The notes under the pieces: model-generated
Seen by the model: only the letters and a program-made list of their open reading frames with translations
What the model was told of the DNA's origin: nothing
Databases searched by the model: none
Translations under genes and position numbers: made by a program
In this document: positions 38,020-50,407 of the stretch, piece by piece
Layout: every line of letters begins with the position of its first letter
Position numbering within the stretch: position 1 is the stretch's first letter
Source of the DNA: Plectrocnemia conspersa
Taxonomy: Eukaryota; Arthropoda; Insecta; Trichoptera; Polycentropodidae
Reading direction: 5' to 3'
DNA: 64,000 nucleotides
NCBI GenBank assembly: GCA_009617715.1
Contig: VTFK01000148.1
Coordinates: 806,001-870,000 of the forward strand

Positions 38020-39211
38020 AAACTTTTATTTGCATTTAAGATATTTGACATATTTTATGGTATTTACATCGCTATCGATTATGTCCTTTAAATTTCATTA
38101 TCCTTATGACAGAAAATATTATACTTCTTTTATAGTTAAAATACAAATAGTATTCTATTATCTAAGTATTCAATGTGTTAAAATTTTTAATCTATAGGCA
38201 TAAATTATGTTTTCTATCGCATTGTGCCGCTTTTGGTTTCAATTAAAACTTCAAAATCAAATGTTTATTCATTGTTAAATTTATCCATGTATATGCGGAC
38301 TGGAATAATTTTCGCATAATGTCCCCTTATTACTTTACATACATATAATAAATCGAATTATTATTGCGGATGTATTCGACAATGAAATAATGAAATTGCC
38401 GTCAACATTGAGTCGTAATTAATTCGTTAATTATGAGGACCACTGTGGTTGTTTAAAATAAGTATGAACAGGTAAATTATCAATGCATTTATCCGTGTCC
38501 TGAATTAAAAATTCTGCATTGTTCTATTAATGATGCATATTGTTTTGAGTTTTAATAGGACATATACAAATTTATTTCATTGAAAATTTGATAAAATAAT
38601 GTTTTTCATAAACTGATATTACCTATAAATTGTGAAATCTGATAGTAGCTTACTAAAGTATATGTTTTTAATTTTTCATTAAAGCATATAATCGCGTTTA
38701 AATTTTCGCGAATTTATGTTATATTTTTTTTAATCCTACGATTTGCCTGACCAATGTAATTTTTTTTTTACATTTGCCTCAATAAATTTAATATACTCCT
38801 TCTGATTCGATGTTAATTTTGTCTTTTCTATTCGCTAGAATAGTTTCAATTTTATATTTGATATTAAAATTGTTCTAACACCTCTTTGGAAAGAACACGC
38901 CCTATTTTTATTTGGACATATGATAAAGGTCCAATTTCTGTAAAATATTTCATTTTTATCTATGTTATTATTATTGTTTTCATATTTATTACGAATATTA
39001 GTGAAGTCAATCAATTATAATGCTTCTTTGACAATTTAAAATTCCTTAAATTTATGTTTTTGATCTGAATAATCTGCTATTAAATTTAATTGTAAAGAAT
39101 TATGGTGAATTAATATCTTAATAGCGATTTGTATATGTTTTATTTTTCTTAAACAATAATATTAGCCATATACATATGCTTAAATATTTGACAAACTTTA
39201 ATAATGCAATA
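38020..39211. other. AT-rich stretch, no gene seen
   Basis: No motif, element end or open frame of note is visible before the target-site duplication of the Mutator-like element at 39212. Confidence 0.5.
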
Positions 39212-39220
39212 ACATTATAT

Positions 39221-39629
39221 GGCAACGTCACAAATGAGCGCTGACAAATAGGCGTGCGTCAAAAGATCGCTGCATTATAAGCGCTGCGTCATAAGAGCGT
39301 TTACCAAAGTAGCGCTGTAATAAAATAGCGTGCGTCAAATGCGCAGACAGCCATATGAGCGTTTGACAAAAGAGAGCACGTCATAAGAGCGCAAAAATAC
39401 TTGGAGAAAATCAAGTAATGAATATTTTAGGAATTAGGTATACAAAATATATGTAAATTGTGAGAAATTTCAAAAATAAAATTCACGAGATATAGGCGGT
39501 AAAATTAGTATTTTATGTGCCAGAGCGTAATGACGATTAAAATGATTAGTCAATAAAAACATTATTATTTATTAATTATTACGTACATACGAAAGTATGG
39601 CTCCCCATCCCCATACGAACGATATACAT
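39221..39629 (+). repeat. left terminal inverted repeat of the MULE
   Basis: The outer 180 bases are built of about ten degenerate repeats of 15-20 bases sharing GCGTCATAAGAGCG-like cores (AGCGCT, GAGCG and GCGTC words recur). The inner 220 bases are unique and end near CCCCATACGAACGATA. Relative to the right copy it has an extra segment of about 50 bases at 39441-39490. Confidence 0.85.
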
Positions 39630-40564
39630 ATATTTTTATTAAAACGAAACGCTGGTTTTGAATTTATCATTAGATTTGTTCTGTAATGTTTCATTAAATT
39701 GCCAAATAATTGTCGACTCGCCTAGCAATAAATGCGTACAGTTATAGGGCAGGTATATTAATTATATGCGATAAATAAAATATGATATTCAATTTTCACA
39801 GCATCGCGGTTGGTTTTTGGGGTCCTTCGGCTTAAGAAATTTATGGAAGGAACACGAAATTCACAAAAATATAGTTTAATCGTAATCGCGAAAAATTTAG
39901 GTCTCTAGTAATAATACATTAAAACTAAATATCAGACTAATAAAAGAATCATAAAGATTCACCAATTACTACTTTAAGTCTTATTATCGTAAACATAATT
40001 TAAATTTTAATTTTAGTATTTAAAAAGTCGTAAGTAACTCTCTTTTTGATAATTATACAATATGATTAAATTTAATTCGGCAAAATTAATCTTTTAACTA
40101 TAATTAGATTTTAATAATATTTTTCATATAAATAAAGTTGAAATCATCGACATTATACTTTAAGTAGGTCAATAACAACACAAAGGTGACCTTCGTGTCA
40201 CTCTCGCATTAAAATAAATCGAACGAGAGATACATATTTAAAAATAAACAAACAACTTGCATTAAAATAATTCGAATTAGAGATAAATATTTTAAAAATA
40301 GACAAAGAGGTGAATGACATTTATTATTTTTAATGAAGCATAACCTTGAATTGTCTGGATGCATCTAGAAATATTTAAAAAAAATACCAGTAGTAATGCG
40401 ACCTCGGTCGTAAACGGGCGAATAAATTCTTTTGTTACATTTTTCTCCAATAAGTGTTCTTTATAATAATATCCGTTTCGATGTTTTTAATTATAAAGTG
40501 ATAGTGTAATTAAGTGTATGTGTTAGAATTAAGTAGTGTATAATTAAAATTAGTGTTTGTTACT

Positions 40565-40684
40565 ATGCAAGGCACGCGATGTGCAACCGACGCGATGCGA
40601 CGCGTCCCTTCTCCCGCCGGCCTCGCGGGGGAAGGGACGCCGATTGAAGATATTTACAATTCTAGACATCATGCGGTCGACAAG
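40565..40684 (+). CDS. candidate first coding exon inside the MULE
   Basis: An ATG at 40565 opens a 44-codon frame whose base composition is strikingly GC-rich for this window. The product starts MQGTRCATDAMRRVPSPAG and then runs LAGEGTPIEDIYNSRHHAVD. The frame reaches GACAAG followed by GTAGTG at 40685, a plausible 5' splice site, before its stop at 40697-40699. The DNA upstream (40490-40564) looks like a 5' leader, with GTGATAGTGTAATTAAGTG-type words. I do not recognise the peptide. It may be cargo captured from a host gene, or the first exon of the element's own gene. Confidence 0.35.
40602..40640 (+). other. GC-rich 16-bp hairpin in the exon-like block
   Basis: GCGTCCCTTCTCCCGC at 40602-40617 pairs with GCGGGGGAAGGGACGC at 40625-40640 around a 7-base loop. 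The only non-Watson-Crick pair would be a U-G in RNA. In DNA that is otherwise AT-rich this is the strongest GC stem seen in the window. Confidence 0.85.
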
Positions 40685-41905
40685 GTAGTGTCTTTCTAAT
40701 TTTATATGTAACCCTTTGTGCTAGTAACTCGACAATTGGTCGACATCGTATTCAAAGCATTGCACCCAAAACTTGAAATGCATTTATTGGCTTTGTGTTG
40801 GAGCTAATTTTGCCAATTTTAATTTCTTAATGGTAAAAAAACTTCCGGTAAACACATTTTAGTAATATTCAATTTGTAACTTATGCAAATAACTCAATAA
40901 TAAGTTTATTGTAAAATTTTTAATCGGAATATGGTCGTTTCGCGTGGTGTTAAGACCATTAATTGACACGATAATTTACGGTGTCAATTAAACTCATTTT
41001 TTCCTTTGAAGGGTATCTATATTTTTATGATATGGCATTATATGCTCTAATTGTGCATAATTGTTACTTAATATTGTGTGTCTGTTAAAATAGCGAGATG
41101 CAAGCAGAGCTCGCTTTTTCGCTCGCACTATTCAAACCAGCGATTGACAACTATTGACAACTCAAATAATAATATTAGTCTTTTCGAGCTAGTAAGTTAC
41201 TAACGGAATTAGTAATTTGTGTTTTAATTATTTATAAATACATATATTGATTTATTTTTACAAATTATTCATATAATTAAGAATGACGATATAATAATGT
41301 TATTACTGTGACAGTAATAGTAGTAGGAATGATATCTAACCACTTAAAAGAAGATGGATTATGCCAATATTTGATGCAAATAATGAATCTTAAATATTAT
41401 GACAATTAATTGGTTTGGTGCCCCAAGTAAATATTTTCAGCCTAATATAATATGTACCTCTGCACCAACAGATCCATTTAGTGTCCAGATACCCAGAGAC
41501 CCGAAACTATAGAATAATATATCGATTTATAAAAACAGTAATCAATTTACTAAGAGAGATTAGCATAATAGTTTATTATTATTATTTTTAACCTAATAAA
41601 ATATTGTTTCTAAAATACGTTTAAGTATATATAGTCCCCTTTTAAAATTGTAAATTCTACAATTTTTTTTATATATTTTTCATTTTCATTTATTTTATAC
41701 ACTTTCTGGATTGATAGTGCAGCAAGAGCATTTAGTATGCTAATACTATTTCTACCAATATTAAATATTGTACAAGTTTCAAGTTTTAGAATAATCTTTT
41801 AATGTAATCATTTTTATGATAAATTTAATTGTTTTTTTAAAAACTGTTTTAATAAATTCCTAAATATTTTGGTATGTCCAAATATGGTTTTAATTTCAAA
41901 TATCA

Positions 41906-42103
41906 TTAGGGAATAACAGTATTTTCATATTTCCAAGGTATCGGGTTTTGTAATAAGAAATTACAATTTTTTTCTGCCACTGAAATTAATGTATAATTGT
42001 CAATTGGAGTTTGGTAAGTCTTTTTAGGAGATTTGATCTTTTCATTGAGCATTGTTTCAAAATGTTGCAGAGCTTGTTTTGCAAAAAAATTAATTATTCG
42101 ATT
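41906..42103 (-). CDS. unrecognised minus-strand open frame inside the MULE
   Basis: About 65 codons with protein-like composition: FAKQALQHFETMLNEKIKSP, then a stretch ending NPIPWKYENTVIP and a stop. No in-frame start of note is present, so it would have to be a terminal exon. The family is not recognised; it could be a fragment of the element's gene or chance. Confidence 0.25.
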   Translation of the reverse strand, partial: NRIINFFAKQALQHFETMLNEKIKSPKKTYQTPIDNYTLISVAEKNCNFLLQNPIPWKYENTVIP

Positions 42104-42281
42104 TTAGTGATTATTTTAAATATTTTTCTTAAAAACCACAAAATTTTATGTCTATTTTTATCTTCCAAATTATAATATCTAAAATATTGGGGCGATATTC
42201 AAAGCTAGTTATGGATAAAAAGGGTATTTTGTCAAATATTGTAAATCTTACAGTATTATTTATAGTAATCTTAATCTCATT

Positions 42282-42643
42282 GATGTAGATCGTATGTATG
42301 AAAATGGGGAGCCATACTTCCGTATGTACGTAATGATTAATAAATAATAATATTTTCATTTACTAATCATTTTAATCGTCATTATGCTCTGGCACATAAA
42401 ATACTAATTTTACCGCCTATATTTCGTGAATTTTATATTCCTAATTCCTAAAATATTCATTGCTTCATATTTTCCAAGTATTTTTGCGCTCTTATGACGC
42501 GCTCTCTTTTTTAAAGCGCTCATATGTGTCTCTGCGCATTTAACGCACGCTGTTTTGTTACAGCGCTACTTTGGTAAACGCTCTTATGACGCAGCGCTTA
42601 TAATGCGGCGCGTATATGACGCACGCTCTTTTGACCGGCTGCC
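42282..42643 (-). repeat. right terminal inverted repeat of the MULE
   Basis: This is the reverse complement of the left repeat, with the same internal array of AGCGCT/GCGTC repeats in its outer half (about 42470-42643). It also shares the GTATGGCTCCCCAT word and a TACGTACATACG word in the inner half. Confidence 0.85.
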
Positions 42644-42659
42644 ACATTATCTGTATAAA

Positions 42660-44930
42660 AATAAATTTACGACTAATTAATTATTATTTTATTTTAATGT
42701 TTTATGATTATCACAATAAAAAAGCATAGTGTCATGTTCTTTTTATACAAATTTAATAATCAAAACTAGAGGACTTATCCTATTGACTTTTGAATACCTG
42801 AAATAGTATATTTGTGAATTTACTTCTAAAATAGATATTGTTACGAACATCATTATATTATCAAAATTTATTTTATTTATGATAATTTTTATTTTATTAT
42901 AATCTATTTAATTTATTAAAATATTGATATTATAGTATTTTAAAAAAAAAAGTTATACATCACTATTTTCAAAATATATTCAAAAAATCAATGGATTTGT
43001 ATATACACTGATAATATTGCCTAAAGATAAATCTATATATAATACTGATTGAATTTAGATCAATTTGACTTAGGCCAACATTACCACTCTGTCTAAGAAG
43101 CTGTTATGTGCTAAAAGTATTGTTAAATTTATAATTTAATTTTCTTTGATTGTAAATATAAAAGTACATATATATTGAGTCGCATATCGAGAATCTTTAC
43201 AATTTACATTAGGAGACTGCTTTTTTTTCTTTGACAGAAATCTTATAATGCCAGTTGCGTGCAACGTGACGCTTTTTGATAAATGGGAAGTACTTGAAAT
43301 AAGCTTTCATCTCAAGAGTAGACTAAAAGAACGCGGTATTGTTTTTCTCATTCCAAGTTAATTGAATTTCAAACTTTGAAATTTTATTGTCAGCGTTTAT
43401 ATTATTAATATTATCAATTATTAAAATTCTAAAAACTTTACTATATTAGCTTAAAAAATATAACAAGCAATACGTGGTACATATTAATTTTATAAAATAC
43501 TTATTTTAAAAATCAAACATTGTAACATCAATGACATCTAATGTTTTAGATACTCAATAATTTGCGAAACATCCGTAATAAATATTAACGTGTTTGTATT
43601 AAAAATAATTAATTTCTCTAATCTAGATTCTAGCGTAACTTATTTGCAATGTTAACGCCTAATCGTTTCAAGTAAGTAAGCAATAAGTTAAACTCGTTAT
43701 TTTTGCAAATCATGCGTAATTCTCTCGTATGATACATATTATATTATTACACTAATAACGCCAGGTAACGTTGCAAAAATCTAAAATAAAAACGCGTCAA
43801 GGATATAGAAAGAAACACACTTTCGCAATTAATTAATTAATTATTATTTTTAATTAGATATTGCTGAGCGTTCGCAAAAATGAGATTTATTGTTATTTCT
43901 TTATTTTTTCCTTTCGTGAAACGATTTACGTAACGAGCTTTCTTTCTCTTTGTATTTTATTCTTAATAAACATAATTTTTAAGTGTGTGTTTATATATAT
44001 ATATTAAATTTATATATAAATATATCTATATATATATATACTTACAAACAGTATATACTATAAGCTTTCACAAGAATTTACCTTTGGCCGGATTTACCTT
44101 GTGTTCATGATGGATTACAGGCTGTTTTTTTTTTCTATAAGGCAGATAACTTGGCTTTTACACGTTTCTCTTGCAAATTACTGTAATTGAACGTTAAACC
44201 TAAGATATACAATAAAACAACGTGTAGAGTGATATTTTTTACGTCAATTCCCCTAATAATACATATTTATATATAATTAGATTAATAAAATCTATGTTCA
44301 TAGGGATTGAAAATAATTTTGCTATGTAATGTATGTATATGTAACTTTATTTTATATAAAAATTATAATTTATAATATACGTAAAATTAGGCACGATATT
44401 TTTCTTGCCAAAATTTAATAAAAAACATTAACTACGTTGTAGAAAAATAATTTACCCGTTATTTTAAATATAAATTAGATTACTTTATCTTTGTAGCAAA
44501 AACTTGTTCTTGGACATTTTCTCATTAACCCTTATAATTGGTTGTTCGAAAGACTCTTTTGCACAGCCTAAATTTACATTTAAGCGAAAGATGTGTATTG
44601 AGATACAAAATAAATGTAATGACAAAGTGAGATACGCGAGGTTAAAATGTTAAATTTAATTGTTCCTTGTAAATTTAAATGAGATAAATATCAACTCTTT
44701 ACTAAGATTTCAAAATCATTGATTGGCTTACTAGAATGGATTTAAAATCGAGCTATGCTTTTTTTTTATAATTTATTTATCCAAACAAATAGTAACTCTT
44801 CAGTTATTTAAAGGCAGTGACATTTTAAAGTAGTCTAGGATATATTTCAACGCGCAGAAATTTTTCTTAAATTCAGAAACTTTTACAAAAATATGAATAT
44901 TTTTTCAAATATGTTTTATAAAATATTCAG
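42660..44930. other. AT-rich stretch, no gene seen
   Basis: A long (TA)n-type palindromic run lies at about 43991-44041. Otherwise there are only homopolymer-rich AT sequences, with all frames closed. Confidence 0.5.
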
Positions 44931-44934
44931 GTAA

Positions 44935-46490
44935 AGTAGTCCTTACGGTAGCGCGCTTAAAAGTAGTTTATATTCTATATCTCAAATAAAAATGATACTC
45001 GATAAAAATACAGCTTTGAGACAGACGATGGGGCGCTTAAATTTTTTTCGTGATTTTTGATATGTACTTTTATTAATAAAGCTGTTTTTTGTATACAATA
45101 AAAAAATAGATAATAATATGTTCGCTGAGTCGATTTAGTTTTTAAATTAATTGATACAATGAACGCAAGACAAAGTTTAAGCTTATCCAATATCTGGGCT
45201 ACTTATGATTGCACCGATTCGAATATTGCAAATATTCACAATTAAAAAAAATGATATAAGTTAAACACGAGTTATAAAATATTCAGAAAAATGAAAAACC
45301 TTATAGTTGTGCGCTTAAAAGTAGCTTGTCTGCAAATTATTTTATGTTATCAATTTAAAATATCACAGATATTTCGAACTCAAATAATAACGATTTTCTG
45401 TAAAAGTCTGCAAATTTACAATGGTGCGCTTAAATGTAGCTCCCCGCTCTCAAAATTCATGCTATTTTTTAATCGCGATTTGGGATAGATAGTTTTATTA
45501 AAAAAGACTGGTTTTTGTATTAAATTCATTACTCCAGAAATATTCTTATTTAAAATAAAAATATATTCGCTGGAAAAGTCGATTTATTTTTCAATCAATT
45601 AAAACAATGGCTAAAACCTCTTGATGGCGTGATTAAAATTATCTGAACTACGAAATATAAGCTACTTTTATATGCGCCGCTTTATATATTGCAGATACTA
45701 TTAAACAAAAAATTCGTTCCACCTTAGAGACAAGACTTTTATCCTGATTTTTTATAATTTTTTTATATTAAAATAGAGAAGTCTGAAAAACCTTATTGTG
45801 GCGCGCTTAAAAGTAGCTCCCCGCTCGCGAAATTCAGGCAATTTTTAAATTTGCGACTTGTGTTTTATTTAATTTTTAAAATAGATCTGGAAAAGTCGAT
45901 TTATTTTAATTTAATTAATATTAGGAACTGATAAGTAAAACTTTTTAAGTTATAATGATATTTTGAGATTTAACATAAAACCTAAGGATGGTGCGCTTTA
46001 AAGTATTTCTAATTTAGGCAATATTTGAAATACTTTAAAATGTGATACACGAATTGCAAATGCAAAATTTCTGCTAACTATACAAAAATTATACTTTCAT
46101 CAATTTTTTAAATTTCTATAAAAAGTTTCTTTAAATACTGAATAAGTGATTTAAATAAACAATTTTATTGTGTCTGTAATAAATATTTTTGTACAACAGT
46201 ATTACATGTTTTACTATTTTTATTTTTATTATAAAAATATTAATTTTGTAAAATAATAAATTGCGAATTTCAGTAAGATTTTCAAATTTAAAGATTTACT
46301 AAAAGACTTTAAAATTCGGTTAAATTTAATCAAGAGCTCTAAAATTGCTCCATAAATTTAAATTATTAACAAACAAGAATTTAAAACCTTACGATGGCGC
46401 TCCTGCAGAATCTTGGGATACCTTTAAAATTTAATTAATTACCTGAAAGCTGTCGATGGCACACCTAAATGTAGTTCCATTAAAAATACA
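44935..46490 (+). repeat. degenerate tandem array, 'GCGCTTAAAAGTAGCT' repeat
   Basis: The phrase CCTTA...GGTGCGCTTAAAAGTAGCT recurs, more or less decayed, near 44943, 45030, 45295, 45420, 45790, 45975, 46385 and 46445. Two copies add CTCCCCGCTC (45437 and 45820), and one is inverted near 45655-45682. A second phrase AAAAGTCGATTTATTTTT recurs at about 45125, 45577 and 45892. A third, containing ACTGGTTTTTGTAT, is found at about 45077 and 45503. The order of the phrases is kept with a spacing of about 400-450 bp, so this looks like an old satellite or multi-unit element. No coding capacity. Confidence 0.65.
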
Positions 46491-47339
46491 GTACAAAAAT
46501 GCATTTATGATATAATAATGTTGATTTAAAAAATCATTCAACATCTTAATTAAAAAGAATTGCGGTAAAATACTATTCGTTGTAGAGGTTTTAAATATAC
46601 TACATAAAATATATTCAGGAAAAATTTAAAACATAATGAAAAGCTGAAATTTCGCGGGCGGAATGTTTCCATTTGAAATAGGTAACTTGAGAACGAATTA
46701 TATTCGCTCTGATAGGCGAGTTGCTCATATTAAAATTCATATTTATATAGATATTTACACATATATATTAAGTGTGGTATATATTGCATGTTTTATACAT
46801 ACACATATATTATACAAAGATAAGGGTGAAAATTCATAAACTTACCAATGTTTACCCCGTACTTCCGCCCGTTGATCGCGCAGCATTTATAGATGTAAAA
46901 TGTAAATTATGTAAATGTATATGAAGTGGTTTGCGTGACTTGTGTCTTATTTAATGATATATAATGATTGTGAAAAATAATAATAATTATTATTAAAGTA
47001 AAAATATACAAATAATATAAATATAAATGTGAGAACGATCAAATTTTGTTTTTTCACGTTGATGCACAATTTTGAACATGCAAATAAAAAAATTAAATAA
47101 AATTTGTTAATATATATACATATTTTTTAGAATACACAATTTTAAAAAAATGAGCTTTTTGCTCTCACGACACTACACAATTTATAGCCAGAAAAATATT
47201 TTCTCTCTTTTTCTCTTGTTATCATGCTGTGTTGTTTATGTTGCGTCAATTTATGTTGTCCAGTTCTCTGATCGGTATGTGTGTGTAGTATTTTACGAAG
47301 CGAATTCTTATTTTAATTTTTTTTTTGTTGAATTTTTTC

Positions 47340-47570
47340 TAAGTTCCATGACGGGAATCAAAAGTTTACAAGACCCGGAGTCCCGGTCGGCTAGTTCGAA
47401 CTTCCCGAGTGTCTGCCGCCAACTGCGGCTCCTTCGGGCGCGTTTGGAGTAATCAACCCCCATCTGGGGGGTGTAGATGGTTGGGAAGGGAGAGCTCTCT
47501 ACTGCGCACGCGCTTTTCCTCAAACCCTTCGCACGCAACCATCCACAGAATTACTCCATTAGATGCTGAA
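47340..47570. other. GC-elevated islet (CpG-rich)
   Basis: The block has the highest CpG density of the right half, with GACCCGGAGTCCCGGTCGG and TGCGCACGCGC-type words. Overlapping frames on both strands (100 codons at 47150-47452 plus, 76 at 47308-47538 minus, 72 at 47409-47627 plus) show no recognised domain. A promoter, enhancer or unknown exon is possible. Confidence 0.35.
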
Positions 47571-47579
47571 ACGCGACAA

Positions 47580-48284
47580 ATGCACAGAGCTACCAATGTT
47601 TGCAGTTACATTAAAAAAAATACATAAACATCACTCTAACCGCTTAATTTTAAAAAATCTCTAAAATTTTTATAAAAATATTTTCATAGAAAAAACTAAT
47701 TGCTAGAAGGGTTAACTAGGTCTCGATCACAAAAACCTTCTGTTTGCAGCGTGTGTTTATAAAGTACTATGTTTCTTAATTGAAAGTTATTCGTATCTAT
47801 TTTTTTTTATAAAGCGAATAAAATAATATTGTATTAAAAAATAAATTAAAAGTTTTTTAAATGTATTAAGTAAACTTTGTGTCAATTCTTTTGAACATCC
47901 GTCCTGCTTATGTAATAATTATTTGCAGTCTGAATTGAAGATTAGCGCTGCATGTCATCTTTCTTCAGTGCTACTAAGCAATCATGATAATCGGATTGTA
48001 AAACCGTTTTCTACATTCAGCAAAATCAAATTATTTCCAGCACGGTAATTACGGTTTTCCTCTTATATTTTCAAAGTAGTATAAATTGATTAAAATCTAT
48101 ATAAGGTACGGTATAAGGCAAAAGACCTATAATCCAAAGCCGTAGCTGCAATATCTGCAACATAATTAAATTTTAATTAATAATAAAAAAAATGCGCTAA
48201 TAATCAAAATCGTCTTGTGTTGCTCGAGATATAGTAATTTAAATATTAAATTAAAAACAATTTACATGTTATAATTTTTTTATT
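47580..48284. other. AT-rich stretch, no gene seen
   Basis: Nothing recognisable. AAGGGTTAAC at 47707-47716 resembles a piggyBac-type end but is unsupported. Confidence 0.45.
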
Positions 48285-48400
48285 ATCTTCCGTTGTAACC
48301 GGAATGCGTTACAACGAAATAAATATGTACCCTTTCGGTAAGTTGATCAAACATAATAAAATATTAAGCACCTGACATTTTAGTCTAAGAATCAGATTGA
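48285..48400 (+). repeat. orphan dispersed repeat A, copy 3
   Basis: The copy begins with a perfect 9-bp hairpin, CGTTGTAAC at 48291-48299 and GTTACAACG at 48308-48316, around a loop containing GGAATGC. AAGTTGATCAAACATAAT, TATTAAGCACCTGACA and TTTTAGTCTAAGAATC follow, aligning with the copies at 17833 and 56565. The anticodon-arm-like hairpin is weakened here. Confidence 0.6.
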
Positions 48401-48639
48401 AATACAATAGAAAAGTAAAGAAATAAATTATTTTATTTTTTCTAATTCGTAGACGTCATTTACGTGAAGGGGGACATCCACTTGTTCTCAAAAATATTTC
48501 GAGATCTTTATTGAAGGTTTCTCTAAACCAAGTATTGACTGAGTATCAATATGTTAAAAATATGTTACAGCATAATATATGTAATTATTATTATTTAAAT
48601 ATTTAGAAGTGTATACTTTTTCGCTCGTTAATTTGTTAA

Positions 48640-49060
48640 ACATGTTTGACGGAGGATATTGATTGAGCATTCAAGCGTTACATAAACGCTGGGGAAAATC
48701 CGGCGAAGATTTATATTTCTTTGTTAAAAAGCCCATATATATTATGGTCGGTCGGTGGTCGGCGAGAGGAACTAGGAGAAGCACAAAGGAGACTAGGAGA
48801 ATAAGAAAGAGAAAGAAAAGGAGCGAGGGCTGAAGAAAAAAGTATGCGGCGAACGAGTAGAAAAGTTGTCGTTGTATACGGTATCAACAATTCGACTATT
48901 CTGTACATCGTTGGCCATAAAAGTTTTATCAAACGGACTTACGCTTATTAAAGAAGTTTTTCTTCTCGTGCTCAACTTTTTACGGCTAAGCACCGGCTAA
49001 ACGCGAACTTGCAGAAAAGTCAAATTTTGTCCTGCAATTTTTCTACGCGCGGTTGATTAA
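48640..49060. other. GC-elevated, purine-rich islet
   Basis: The plus strand has a GA-rich tract (48764-48830, AGGAGAATAAGAAAGAG-type) between CpG-containing shoulders. Two overlapping minus-strand frames (48711-48932 and 48793-48993) are serine-rich through the reversed tract and carry no recognised motif. Confidence 0.35.
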
Positions 49061-49064
49061 TATT

Positions 49065-50399
49065 TATTATGTTTTCCTAAGATAAATATTCTAAATAAAG
49101 CGAATTTCTAACATTAGATTTAACATGTTTTAAATATATTTTGCCTACGAATGTAATTAGAGAAAATCCTAGGTATTTTATTAACATTTAAATGTATTAT
49201 ATATTATTACAGCAACAGCCTATTCACCTAAAAAAAAAACACATATGCTACAACTAGTTTATTTATTTTTATTGAGAGTTATTTATTTTTATTGATGTAT
49301 TGAAAAAAAAATTTTGTACCTTAATTACAATTGGTTTAGGACCGTAAGAATCAGTTAAGATTACTAGTACATAAGTCAGTATTTTATTAATAGAAATGTC
49401 ATTAGTATATACATTAAATTGAAACTACATTGCGGAACCTAAATTAAAATTTTACGTGATATCAAAAATATGTACATTATTTAACAAAACATCATTGCTT
49501 CGATATTTCAGGTATAAATGTGTTATATGTAGTACAATATATTGCTTTATTTAAATTAAATTATTACGATCGCATCTCATGAGGTTACTTCATATCATCA
49601 TGATGGTAAAAAAAATACATATTACTATTACAATACGCAACATATATAGTTCAAGTGAGATAAAAAAATAATAAATTAGTCTAAATTTATGTAAGAGATA
49701 GTGAACCAATTTTAATATTAAAATAAAAATATTAGTTTAATGCATATATAACTATTATTTAAAATATCTCACGAAATAAAAAATTTCTGTAAAATAAATA
49801 AATAAAAAAAGATGTACTATCTACTTTAAGCATTTAATTGCATAGATTAACACTTACTTGGGTATTTTTATTATTATTTTTTATCGAAATCTAATCTTTA
49901 CTAGAAGCTTGCATCCAATGCATTCGTTTCGAACGTTAGTATTATATTACGTGTCTGATAACTTAGTTTTAGTTTTTTTAACTTATTTCCAAACTTACAT
50001 ATGAAGTTGCACAAGTAACGGTGCAGACAAATAGTATTAAATTTTATTAATTAATACTTGTAAAATAAACGGTTTATATAACCAATCTATGGTTACAGTG
50101 AGCTTTTAATTAGCAAACATTTACAGGGTTTCGAAAATAAAGTTGTATAACTAAAGTGAAATAACTTTTTAATAAAGATTTCCATAAAGATTTCATTGCA
50201 AGTTTTATAAGAATAGCCAAAATCGAAATAATTTAAATTTCAATAGGATCCTATTGTGAATCTAATTTTAATCGATAAAATCCAGTTTTGGGTTCCAGAA
50301 CGTCTTCGGGAATCACGATCGCGTCCACCCATTAGAGTTTGGATGTCTCGCTTATGACTATCGCTATCTGACTCTTTACTATGCTTACTTTGTTTATTA
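49065..50399. other. AT-rich stretch, no gene seen
   Basis: The last 120 bases (50280-50399) are less AT-rich and directly precede the hAT element at 50408. No gene or RNA is seen. Confidence 0.5.
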
Positions 50400-50407
50400 C
50401 TCTAATA

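Larger units (their letters stand above)
39221..42643. mobile_element. Mutator-like element with long TIRs and 9-bp TSD
   Basis: Two inverted copies of about 360-410 bp (39221-39629 and 42282-42643) bound this 3423-bp unit. Outside them are 9-bp near-identical duplications, ACATTATAT at 39212-39220 and ACATTATCT at 42644-42652. Long TIRs starting GG and a 9-bp duplication point to the Mutator (MULE) superfamily. No MULE transposase could be recognised inside. The interior instead has a CpG-rich exon-like block near 40565 and an unrecognised minus-strand frame near 42000. The TIRs differ by point changes and by a gap of about 50 bases, so the insertion is not recent. Confidence 0.8.

Noticed and set aside
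47150..47538. Overlapping 100- and 76-codon frames as a secreted protein gene
   Set aside because: The first half is AT-rich hydrophobic sequence and the second half is GC-islet sequence. The frame change in composition suggests chance joining.
44529..47711. Possible 3.2-kb piggyBac-like element: TTAA-CCCTTATAATTGG at 44525 and AAGGG-TTAA at 47707
   Set aside because: Only the first five bases of the two ends match well, TTAA is very common in this DNA, and no transposase trace lies between them.
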